IMG/VR virus record: IMGVR_UViG_3300033552_000059
Span: 1-21,930 of that record
DNA from: a virus
Strand: one strand, 5' to 3'
Length of the DNA stretch: 21,930 nucleotides
The notes below the pieces were generated by a model. That model worked only from the letters and a program-made list of their open reading frames with translations, was not told the DNA's origin and did not search any database. Both the position numbers and the translations under genes were made by a program. The stretch's first letter is position 1. The number at the start of each line of letters is the position of its first letter. Below are positions 16,461 through 21,542 of this stretch, piece after piece.

Positions 16461-16498
16461 AACTATCCCTGAAGCTTCTAATAACCTCAGGGATAGTT
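16461..16498 (-). terminator. Intrinsic terminator after the 410-aa gene
   Basis: A 12-bp perfect stem (AACTATCCCTGA at 16461-16472; TCAGGGATAGTT at 16487-16498) with a 14-nt loop, followed on the minus strand by a T-rich stretch. It lies between the 410-aa gene and the gp15-like gene. Confidence 0.75.
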
Positions 16499-16520
16499 TA
16501 ATATGTACTTTATATAAAAA

Positions 16521-17753
16521 TTATTTAATAACTTCTAATGTTAATTTATTTAAGTTTAAAAAGTTAACTAAAGATTCGTTTTGATCATCTGATAATTCTA
16601 AAAATAATATGGCATCTTCATTGATAAATTCTGATCCTTCTAAATGTGACATTAATTCTTTTGTGTGTTCAGTTTTTTCAGGATCTGTTGATATAGTTTC
16701 AGTATTTATTTTATGTTTATTACTCAAATCTAAATCAATAAAACTATCTTTATGTAAAATTTCTATTTTATGTTTAGAAATTTCTTTTAATTTAGTTAAA
16801 TTAATTTTAGTAATAGATGCTATAGCAAAAATTGAACCTGTATGTATAAAATCACCTATTTTAGCAAGAGCTTCTGTAATTTCATCTGCTGACAATGAAG
16901 TATCATATTTGTTATCTACGTACAGAGTATCTTCTATTTCTGAAAACTTCATCGAGTTTATTTCGTCTAGATCTTCTTTAGATAAAATTGAAGTATCTTC
17001 AACACCTAAAATAGTCAATAATGATTCATTTAAATCATTAAATTTACTTTTAGATTCACCTTCAACTTTAGGTATTAATGAATTAGTTTTAATTTTATTA
17101 AACATTTCATTGTCATCAAAATAGGCCATTTCACCATCATCTGCTACAAACTGATATATAGATTTTTTAGCATCAACACCTTTAAAAGTAAATGTTTTTT
17201 TAGCATTTTTCCAAACAAAGTCATAATCAGCATCCAATTTTAAATAATCTTTGAGCAACTTAGTTACTATAGGATTAAAATTAAAGTTTTTGATTGGATC
17301 AGGCGTTTTAAGATCAACACCTTCATATACTTTTTCTAATTCAAGTTCAGTTATAGAAAAAATTCCTTCTTCTAATAATTCAACTATATATCTTTCTAAT
17401 GTACGATTAACTCTTTTAGTTTTACCGTTTTCATCTTCTTTCCAAATATCAAATCTTTTTTGTAAATTAAGATCTTTTTCATAATCTGATACTTTTTTAG
17501 AACCTAAATTGATAATATCTACCTTATCAGAGTCACTAATAATTTTAGATAGATCGATAGTATGCTTTTTTCCTTGATAATTAATAGTAAATGGCACTAT
17601 TTTATCACCAACTTGTGATAAAATAATATCTCTTGAATATTTTTCGTCAGTAGCTAAAAAATTCTTCTTATTCTTCTTATCAAAATATAAGAAATATTCA
17701 AAGTTTTTCTCAAATAATTGATTTTTAAATTCGTTTAATGAAAATAATTGCAT
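16521..17753 (-). CDS. Hypothetical acidic protein in virion block, 410 aa
   Basis: No family recognised. The product is rich in Asp, Glu, Lys and Ser. Residues 1-30 are aromatic (FEKNFEYFLYFDKKNKKNF), about 50-70 are strand-like (PFTINYQGKKHTIDLSKIIS), a central helical part follows (NRTLERYIVELLEEGIFSIT), and a probable strand-loop module is at about 180-215 (FTFKGVDAKKSIYQFVADDG). The C-terminal half is mostly acidic helix, ending FLNLNKLTLEVIK. Its own putative late promoter overlaps the 3' end of the upstream kinase gene, and a strong terminator follows, so it seems to be a separately transcribed late gene. A scaffold, internal head or tail-associated role is plausible. Confidence is high for the gene and low for function. 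Confidence 0.85.
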   Translation of the reverse strand: MQLFSLNEFKNQLFEKNFEYFLYFDKKNKKNFLATDEKYSRDIILSQVGDKIVPFTINYQGKKHTIDLSKIISDSDKVDIINLGSKKVSDYEKDLNLQKRFDIWKEDENGKTKRVNRTLERYIVELLEEGIFSITELELEKVYEGVDLKTPDPIKNFNFNPIVTKLLKDYLKLDADYDFVWKNAKKTFTFKGVDAKKSIYQFVADDGEMAYFDDNEMFNKIKTNSLIPKVEGESKSKFNDLNESLLTILGVEDTSILSKEDLDEINSMKFSEIEDTLYVDNKYDTSLSADEITEALAKIGDFIHTGSIFAIASITKINLTKLKEISKHKIEILHKDSFIDLDLSNKHKINTETISTDPEKTEHTKELMSHLEGSEFINEDAILFLELSDDQNESLVNFLNLNKLTLEVIK

Positions 17754-17760
17754 TTTAAAT

Positions 17761-17783
17761 GTATAATTTATGATATATTTATC
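17761..17783 (-). promoter_or_regulatory. Candidate late promoter: GATAAATATA ... ATAAATTATAC
   Basis: On the minus strand GATAAATATA (17783-17774), 2 nt, ATAAATTATAC (17771-17761), 7 nt, ATG (17753). This repeats the arrangement at 14952-14929. It overlaps the last codons and stop of the P-loop ATPase gene, so the base pattern is partly coding. Confidence 0.55.
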
Positions 17784-18316
17784 TTATAATATCCAGGCCA
17801 CTTTAATTTATCAAGTATCTTTTGAACTATTACATCAAAGACTTCTCTATCTTTAGGATCAATTGTAGTATAATCAATTGAATTTTCTTTTAATATTGTT
17901 AAAATTGCGTCATCTCTAAAAATTGCATCGTTCTCTGATCCTAATCTACCAGCCTGCTGATATTCAAATTTTCTTTCTAAATAAAAATTCATATTATCAA
18001 ATTTATGGAATTCACTTAAAAGTAAATTTTTTAAATTTTCATTTTCTTCAGGAAAATACGCTAAACTGTTTAATAATGATCCTTCTACTACACAAACATC
18101 AACTTTATCTTTGAGTCTCCATATCATATGATGTTGTTTTGCAAATACATATACCTGATTTTGCAAAGTTGATATTCTATTTTCCCAAGTTAAATCTTTT
18201 GGGTATTCTCTAACAAGTTCAACATTAACATGTTTTTCTTTTAGTGCAACAAAAAGGCGTGCTGCAAAAGTAGATTTTCCAACAGAGGGACCCGCCAATA
18301 AATTTATTTGTATCAT
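17768..18316 (-). CDS. P-loop ATPase/kinase, AAA_28-type, 182 aa
   Basis: Walker A GPSVGKST at residues 9-16 directly after a MIQINLLA strand; then a helix and VELVREYPKDLTWENR, QVYVFAKQHHMIWRL and a Walker-B-like strand VDVCVVEGSLLNSLAY. A Gln-Gln-Ala-Gly-Arg lid (YQQAGRLGS, about 124-132) carries an Arg finger candidate. This is the layout of the phage AAA_28 family, related to NadR and thymidylate-kinase-like nucleoside or nucleotide kinases. Most members have TDSP where this has VEGS. The exact substrate is unknown. The gene starts 48 bp after the end of the tmRNA terminator hairpin, and its 3' end carries the putative late promoter of the next gene. Confidence 0.88.
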   Translation of the reverse strand: MIQINLLAGPSVGKSTFAARLFVALKEKHVNVELVREYPKDLTWENRISTLQNQVYVFAKQHHMIWRLKDKVDVCVVEGSLLNSLAYFPEENENLKNLLLSEFHKFDNMNFYLERKFEYQQAGRLGSENDAIFRDDAILTILKENSIDYTTIDPKDREVFDVIVQKILDKLKWPGYYKINIS

Positions 18317-18363
18317 GAATTTTTTTAAAATTATAAAATAGTAATCTTACATTGTTACAAAAA

Positions 18364-18399
18364 GAAAAAGGGTCAAGACTCTAAGCCTTGCCCTTTTTC
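18364..18399 (-). terminator. Intrinsic terminator of the tRNA/tmRNA transcript
   Basis: On the minus strand a stem of GAAAAAGGG plus CAAG pairs with CTTG plus CCCTTTTTC (one bulged base at 18373), with a 9-nt loop, then a run of five U. It lies directly after the tag reading frame and ends the small-RNA operon. Confidence 0.85.
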
Positions 18400-18404
18400 G
18401 AAGA

Positions 18405-18461
18405 TTATGCTACAGCTAGTGTAGTTTTACCTTTTAGTACGCGAAATGATTCGTCGTTTGT
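18405..18461 (-). other. tmRNA tag-peptide reading frame
   Basis: From an 11-nt stretch (CAAACGACGAA) identical to the start of the E. coli ssrA tag, the frame reads (T)NDESFRVLKGKTTLAVA then TAA. E. coli reads (A)NDENYALAA. The -LAVA end is in the hydrophobic, Ala-terminal style recognised by ClpXP-type proteases. The resume codon is uncertain (ACA at 18461-18459 by alignment). The stretch CTACA/TGTAG (18410-18424) can form a small helix across the tag end, as helix P5 does in other tmRNAs. The tag is longer than most (about 18 aa) and ends in UAA, not UAG. Confidence 0.75.
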
Positions 18462-18598
18462 TTGTTGATATTCTCTCCTCATATCTAACTTATGCAGTCG
18501 AAATCCTTTCGGGCCCATAGTTGTTTATTTTTAGTGGACCCGCCGGTATCGAAACCGGTTGTTGCATACTTAGCATACAAGTGCTAACGAAATTATCG

Positions 18599-18670
18599 AG
18601 CTGACTTTGAGATTCGAACTCACGTATTACAGTTTTGCAAACTGTTGCCTAACCACTCGGCCACATCAGC
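18599..18670 (-). tRNA. tRNA-Cys (anticodon GCA)
   Basis: 72 nt. Anticodon stem ACAGT/ACTGT encloses TTGCAAA, giving GCA. D-arm GCC-AGTGGTTA-GGC type, T-loop TTCGAAT, acceptor GCTGA paired with TCAGC, and U73, the discriminator typical of tRNA-Cys. CCA is not encoded. Two G-A mismatches occur at the acceptor/T-stem junction (positions 7-66 and 49-65), a little unusual. It ends directly before the tmRNA acceptor piece, so the two are probably processed from one transcript. Confidence 0.88.
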
Positions 18671-18685
18671 TTATTATAAAATTAG

Positions 18686-18758
18686 TGAGATATCTCAGAT
18701 TCAAACTGAGGACTTCCGGTTTTAGAGACCAGAGTTTTTTCAACTAAACTAATATCCC
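18686..18758 (-). tRNA. Suppressor tRNA, anticodon CUA (reads UAG)
   Basis: 73 nt with complete cloverleaf: acceptor GGGATAT/ATATCTC (one G-U), D-stem GTTT/AAAC, anticodon stem CTGGT/ACCGG around loop CTCTAAA with U33, anticodon CTA at 18725-18723, variable loop AAGTC, T-stem CTCAG/CTGAG around TTTGAAT, A73. CCA not encoded. The normal tertiary pair G19-C56 is replaced by A19-U56, a compensating change that suggests the RNA is functional and not decayed. The anticodon arm is very close to bacterial tRNA-Trp (loop CTCCAAA), so one C-to-T change could have made it; A73 differs from the usual G73 of tRNA-Trp and tRNA-Gln, so the charging amino acid cannot be told from sequence. Confidence 0.88.
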
Positions 18759-18771
18759 TTATTGCTTTTAT

Positions 18772-18822
18772 TATGATATAAAATTAATACTTTTATTTGA
18801 CAAGTAAAAATTTTATATCATA
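18772..18822. repeat. Long inverted repeat between SmpB gene and suppressor tRNA
   Basis: TATGATATAAAATT (18772-18785) is the exact reverse complement of 18809-18822; inside, ACTT and AAGT extend the hairpin to about 18 bp with a small internal loop. It lies 13 bp upstream of the suppressor tRNA and about 100 bp after the smpB stop. No U-tract on the minus strand, so RNA processing or a stability hairpin is more likely than termination. The rest of 18823-18922 shows no gene. Confidence 0.7.
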
Positions 18823-18922
18823 TTTTTATTTATCTTTTATATGTTTTTGTCTGTTTATGTTGATGTCAGTATTCGTAAGTTTTAATACAAGAATACAATT
18901 ATAGTTGTTATGATTATAATTT

Positions 18923-19354
18923 TTATTCAATATTTTTGGTTAATTCTCTCTGTAAATCTTTTTCTTTAATACTTTCTCTTTTATCATAAAGCTTTTTACC
19001 TTTAGCTAAAGATAATTCAACTTTAATATAACCCTTATCATTTGCAAATATAGATGTTGCTACGAGAGTTAACCCTTTATCTAAAAGAGATTCTATTTTT
19101 TTTATTTCTTTTTTATTTAATAATAATTTACGTTCTCTATCAACTTGATGATTTAACATAGTTGAATTTTTATATTCAGGAATATGAGTCCCTTTTAAGA
19201 AAACTTCACCATTATTTACATATGCATAAGAATCTTGAAAATTAAATCCATTTTGAAAAATAGATTTAACTTCTGAACCTACCAGAACAATACCACAACT
19301 CCAAGTTTCTAATATTTGAAAGTTAAAGAATGCTTTTTTATTTGTATATCTCAT
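18923..19354 (-). CDS. smpB: SmpB, tmRNA-binding protein (143 aa)
   Basis: The whole SmpB pattern is present: N5-KKAFF and FQILETWSCGIVLVGSEVKS (oligonucleotide-binding barrel, residues 5-31), DSYAYVNNGEVFL (41-53), HIPEY, LNHQVDRERKLLLNKKEI (67-84), GLTLVATSIFANDKGYIKVE, LSLAKGKKLYDKRESIKEKD (115-133). SmpB binds the tRNA-like domain of tmRNA, mimics the missing anticodon arm and directs it to stalled ribosomes. The C-terminal tail that enters the mRNA channel is about four residues shorter than in E. coli, and the conserved Trp of that tail is Leu here. It starts 17 bp after a tRNA-like element and lies upstream of the suppressor tRNA, tRNA-Cys and tmRNA on the same strand, so protein and RNA partner are co-encoded. 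Confidence 0.95.
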   Translation of the reverse strand: MRYTNKKAFFNFQILETWSCGIVLVGSEVKSIFQNGFNFQDSYAYVNNGEVFLKGTHIPEYKNSTMLNHQVDRERKLLLNKKEIKKIESLLDKGLTLVATSIFANDKGYIKVELSLAKGKKLYDKRESIKEKDLQRELTKNIE

Positions 19355-19370
19355 TGTAAAATAAATTAAG

Positions 19371-19439
19371 TGGGAAAGAGTGGATTTGAACCACTGACTT
19401 GCATAATAGCTACTCTGGACCGGACTGAGTTACTTTCCC
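19371..19439 (-). tRNA. tRNA-like element with shortened anticodon arm (identity unclear)
   Basis: 69 nt. Acceptor GGGAAAG/CTTTCCC is fully paired with A73; D-stem ACTC/GAGT with a canonical AGTCCGGTCCA loop; T-stem AGTGG/CCACT around TTCAAAT. But only 16 nt separate the D- and T-stems (A-GCTATTATGC-AAGTC), leaving room for a 2-bp GC/GC stem and a 6-nt TATTAT loop, not a 5-bp stem with 7-nt loop. No anticodon can be read with confidence. It could be a decayed tRNA or a structural mimic (acceptor minihelix plus elbow). Confidence 0.6.
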
Positions 19440-19442
19440 AAA

Positions 19443-19490
19443 AGGAAATCTTTTATATCAGCATTTAGTTATCAATATAAAAGATTTCCT
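19443..19490. repeat. 16-bp perfect inverted repeat after the SPFH lipoprotein gene
   Basis: AGGAAATCTTTTATAT (19443-19458) and its exact complement (19475-19490) with a 16-nt loop, then CCTTTT on the minus strand. It is probably a weak terminator or processing hairpin between the lipoprotein gene and the tRNA-like element. The loop segment CATTTAG (19462-19468) is complementary to CTAAATG at 19489-19495, and TTATCA (19469-19474) to TGATAA at 19494-19499, so pseudoknotted folds are possible. Confidence 0.75.
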
Positions 19491-19503
19491 AAATGATAAT
19501 ACT

Positions 19504-20304
19504 TTATTGTAAACCTTTAATTACAGTTGTTCCCGCTCCAAATACATTATTATTACCATATTTACTAACTCCTTTAGAAGCCCATATTGCATCATTTTCT
19601 AACTCTTTCAATCTTAACATTTCAGGTCTAGACATAATAGCTTTAGTTTTAGCATCAAATTCTGCCGCAAAGAAGTCACCTTTAGATTTTTCCAATTTGG
19701 CTGCTGCTAAATTAGTTTCCTCCAATTTCTTTTTCTCTGATAACTTATTCTTTTCATCTTGAGTTTGTTTAGCTACAATCATATCAGATATTTCTTTAGG
19801 AATATCAATATCAATTATATTTGCACCTTGACCCATGATATAAATTTCTGCTAACTCTTTATCTAAAAGTAATCTTAAATGTGAATCAGCTTCATCTCTT
19901 TTACTAACATTTAAATCCAATGCTTTATATTTAGTAACTACATTCTTCAGAGCAGTTTGGAATAATGGAGTAATTTTAGTAACTTCAAAGTCTCCTCCAA
20001 TCTTCTTATGTAATTTATTTGCGGCACCTGGCATTATTTCATAATACAAAACAGCTTCAATTGGAATAGATAATCCATCAACATCCAACAGTGTTGTTTT
20101 AATTCTAACCGTTTTTTGTCTACTATCATAATCTTTCATTTCATCAAACATCCAATGAAATCCAAAATGTACACCCTCATTATAAACTTGAGACATATCA
20201 GTCTCTCCTCCCCAAGAAACTGCAACACCTTGATGACCAGAATCTACTGTCGCACATGATGTAATCATCATTACTAAACCTAACATTAACATTAATTTTT
20301 TCAT
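19504..20304 (-). CDS. Prohibitin/SPFH (Band 7)-type lipoprotein, 266 aa
   Basis: Type II signal peptide (MKKLMLMLGLVMMITSC, lipidation Cys17). The mature protein has the SPFH layout: GHQGVAVSWG near the N-terminus, GVHFGFHWMFDEMKDYDSRQ, KTTLLDVDGLSIPIEAVLYY (beta domain), a helical segment with VTKYKALDLNVSKRDEADSH, GANIIDIDIPKEISDMIVAK, then a long Lys/Glu/Ala coiled coil (about 195-245) ending with an ALRL-type MLRLKELEN stretch. SPFH proteins form large rings at membranes and affect protease access and membrane organisation. Phage prohibitin-like lipoproteins are known from large phages, but the role in infection is unclear. Start is 5 bp after the small TM gene stop. Confidence 0.88.
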   Translation of the reverse strand: MKKLMLMLGLVMMITSCATVDSGHQGVAVSWGGETDMSQVYNEGVHFGFHWMFDEMKDYDSRQKTVRIKTTLLDVDGLSIPIEAVLYYEIMPGAANKLHKKIGGDFEVTKITPLFQTALKNVVTKYKALDLNVSKRDEADSHLRLLLDKELAEIYIMGQGANIIDIDIPKEISDMIVAKQTQDEKNKLSEKKKLEETNLAAAKLEKSKGDFFAAEFDAKTKAIMSRPEMLRLKELENDAIWASKGVSKYGNNNVFGAGTTVIKGLQ

Positions 20305-20309
20305 AAATT

Positions 20310-20441
20310 TTACTTTTTATCTTGTTCCTTTTCTTTACTAAACCAATTTATTTTATTAGGATTTCTTAACCATTCATAAGTCATCCAAAAACCCCATACT
20401 AACAAGGCTAACACTACATTTATTATTAAAACTTTAAACAT
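20310..20441 (-). CDS. Small single-pass membrane protein, 43 aa
   Basis: A complete frame from the ATG at 20441 to TAA at 20310. The N-terminal half is a single hydrophobic helix (KVLIINVVLALLVWGFWM) followed by a Lys/Glu-rich tail ending EKEQDKK. The stop lies 5 bp before the SPFH lipoprotein start and the start is 10 bp after the 109-aa gene stop. This packing and the TM-plus-charged-tail shape make it a likely real gene, perhaps a partner of the adjacent SPFH protein. No family recognised. Confidence 0.65.
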   Translation of the reverse strand: MFKVLIINVVLALLVWGFWMTYEWLRNPNKINWFSKEKEQDKK

Positions 20442-20451
20442 ATATATATTT

Positions 20452-20781
20452 TTATTTGGTAACCTTATTAGAAATGCTTTCATGCATAGAAATCATTTTT
20501 TTATCACTATCTGCAAGTAACTCAATCTTTTTAATATCAATATAAATTTGTTGACTTGATTGAGGATGTTTAATCGTAGCTATAAAACTACGATTATGTT
20601 TATTATATCTTATATCTTTAACTACTCCAACATTCCAGCCTTTTTGTCCAGAGATTTTAACATTTTCATCTAATAAATGTTTATATTTTTTATTGATTTC
20701 AATATCTAGTTGAATTTGTAATGACTGTATTTCATGTTCTTTTCCAGAAATACCTGCAATTATATTATCAATTTTGCTCAT
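20452..20781 (-). CDS. Hypothetical protein, 109 aa
   Basis: N-terminal about 40 residues form a probable coiled coil (IAGISGKEHEIQSLQIQLDI), followed by a short beta-barrel-like segment (VKISGQKGWNVGVVKDIRYN, FIATIKHPQSSQQIYIDIKK) reminiscent of KOW/SH3-type folds. No catalytic motif. It is preceded by a Bacteroidetes-type promoter box at 20805-20798 and followed at 10 bp by the small TM gene. Function unknown. Confidence 0.75.
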   Translation of the reverse strand: MSKIDNIIAGISGKEHEIQSLQIQLDIEINKKYKHLLDENVKISGQKGWNVGVVKDIRYNKHNRSFIATIKHPQSSQQIYIDIKKIELLADSDKKMISMHESISNKVTK

Positions 20782-20797
20782 AATTTAAATGTTTAAG

Positions 20798-20805
20798 CAA
20801 ATATA
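20798..20805 (-). promoter_or_regulatory. Bacteroidetes-type -7 element TATATTTG
   Basis: Minus-strand TATATTTG, 16 bp before the ATG at 20781, the same box and distance as the plus-strand ones at 2570 and 4345. It suggests a new transcript for the 109-aa, TM and SPFH genes. Confidence 0.55.
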
Positions 20806-20831
20806 TCTAAATATGATGATATTATAAAATC

Positions 20832-21308
20832 TCAGTATAAAGAATTTAGAATGTCTATGCCTAATTGATAATCAGATTCTTGTAAACCTATATTACCATC
20901 TGTATGTAAAAAATTAGGTAATTGATAATCATAAAAATCCTTAATATCATCTATAATTAGATATTCTGTAATAATAAGATTAGATTCTTCTAACCAGGTT
21001 TGTATTTCATAACCTCTTGTACCATCACTTTCACTTTCAAATTCACCATAAAAATCATATACCGGAGTAATTCCTATAACTTCACCAGGCAAATTTCTAT
21101 CAGCCCACATCTGCAGAATTTGTTCTAGGCCACGAACTCTCCAAGTAGAAGAAACTACTATTTTAGCTCCAGTCACTTTAACAATTCTATCTAATATGTT
21201 TATACAAGAGGTCTCAAAGAGTATCCCATGATCATCCCTGTTGCTCCCTGACATTACATTATCCCAAGGATTTACAACACCATCGATATCTAAGAATATT
21301 ATTTTCAT
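20832..21308 (-). CDS. HAD-superfamily phosphatase of the RNA-repair (HAD_SAK) type, 158 aa
   Basis: HAD motif I FLDIDGVV (D7, D9), motif II VVSSTWR (S53-T55), and motif IV LIIDD (D120, D121) are all present in a 158-aa single-domain protein without a large cap. The order DIDGVVNPWDN, IVVSSTWRVRGLEQIL, VIGITPVYD, GYEIQTWLEES, LIIDDIKDF is that of the HAD domain found in Swiss-army-knife RNA repair proteins, and of stand-alone phage versions. Such enzymes could remove 3'- or 5'-phosphates from broken RNA. The substrate is inferred, not shown. A metallophosphoesterase of related use lies upstream in the same direction. Start has a TAAATTTG box 13 bp upstream. Confidence 0.87.
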   Translation of the reverse strand: MKIIFLDIDGVVNPWDNVMSGSNRDDHGILFETSCINILDRIVKVTGAKIVVSSTWRVRGLEQILQMWADRNLPGEVIGITPVYDFYGEFESESDGTRGYEIQTWLEESNLIITEYLIIDDIKDFYDYQLPNFLHTDGNIGLQESDYQLGIDILNSLY

Positions 21309-21310
21309 AA

Positions 21311-21508
21311 TTAATACAATACAAATTTAACTGATGTTAATAGATCTTCGACATGTTTAGATGTTTCTGTTGTTATATGAATATCTAATTGCATATCTAT
21401 ATCATCTCCATATATGTCCATTGCATCCAATACTTTATGAGAGATTTTATAATTATGTCTTTCATCTCTCATAATAGATTCTAATATTTTAGTATGTATT
21501 TCTATCAT
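21311..21508 (-). CDS. Small hypothetical protein, 65 aa
   Basis: Starts MIEIHTKILESIMRDERHNY and ends TSVKFVLY. Mixed helix and strand, no TM segment or metal motif. The stop lies 2 bp before the HAD gene start and the frame fits between its neighbours, supporting a real gene in the minus-strand operon. Its last codons also carry the putative promoter box for the HAD gene. Function unknown. Confidence 0.65.
   Translation of the reverse strand: MIEIHTKILESIMRDERHNYKISHKVLDAMDIYGDDIDMQLDIHITTETSKHVEDLLTSVKFVLY
21322..21329 (-). promoter_or_regulatory. Possible Bacteroidetes-type -7 element TAAATTTG
   Basis: Minus-strand TAAATTTG fits TAnnTTTG and lies 13 bp before the HAD gene ATG at 21308. 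It overlaps the 3' coding end of the 65-aa gene, so a chance match is possible. Confidence 0.35.
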
Positions 21509-21542
21509 ATAGATTCAGCTAAAATTTTTAATAAATTTATTT

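Larger units (their letters stand above)
18364..18598 (-). ncRNA. ssrA: Circularly permuted, two-piece tmRNA (ssrA)
   Basis: Read on the minus strand, the acceptor piece comes first (about 18598-18535): P2 3' strand, a T-arm (CCGGT/ACCGG around TTCGAT), acceptor CGGGTCC and A73. Next is an 18-nt spacer (18534-18517), then the coding piece from 18516: 5' acceptor GGGCCCG, AAAGGATTTCGAC (tmRNA D-region signature), P2 5' strand, tag frame, stop, terminator. The acceptor strands pair over 7 bp with G3-U70, the alanyl-tRNA synthetase identity pair. P2 joins the pieces: GCATA/TATGC, TTAG/CTAA and ATATG/TGTAT with small bulges. tmRNA with SmpB rescues ribosomes stalled on non-stop mRNA and tags the peptide for proteolysis. 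Permuted genes are known from alphaproteobacteria, some cyanobacteria and betaproteobacteria. The spacer should be cut out, with CCA added afterwards. Oddity: the T-loop appears to be 6 nt. Confidence 0.9.

Noticed and set aside
16439-16462. TTG start for the gp15-like protein at 16462.
   Set aside because: It would put the start codon inside the terminator hairpin; the ATG at 16438 precedes the first gp15-like residues.
11512-17484. Several plus-strand open frames of 66-171 codons opposite the virion genes.
   Set aside because: All lie antisense within longer, clearly coding minus-strand genes with AT-rich codon patterns that create antisense frames.
18405-18482. A 25-codon open frame with ATG at 18482 that could be a small protein gene.
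   Set aside because: It is the in-phase upstream extension of the tmRNA tag frame, and its 5' part lies in the P2 helix strand. Better explained as tmRNA.
18534-18599. The stretch upstream of the coding piece as an ordinary tRNA.
   Set aside because: It has a T-arm and 3' acceptor strand but no 5' acceptor partner on its own 5' side and no readable anticodon loop; the partner strand is in the tmRNA coding piece.
19039-19052. CAAATATA inside smpB as a minus-strand promoter box.
   Set aside because: It is within coding sequence with no gene start at a suitable distance; a chance match in AT-rich DNA.
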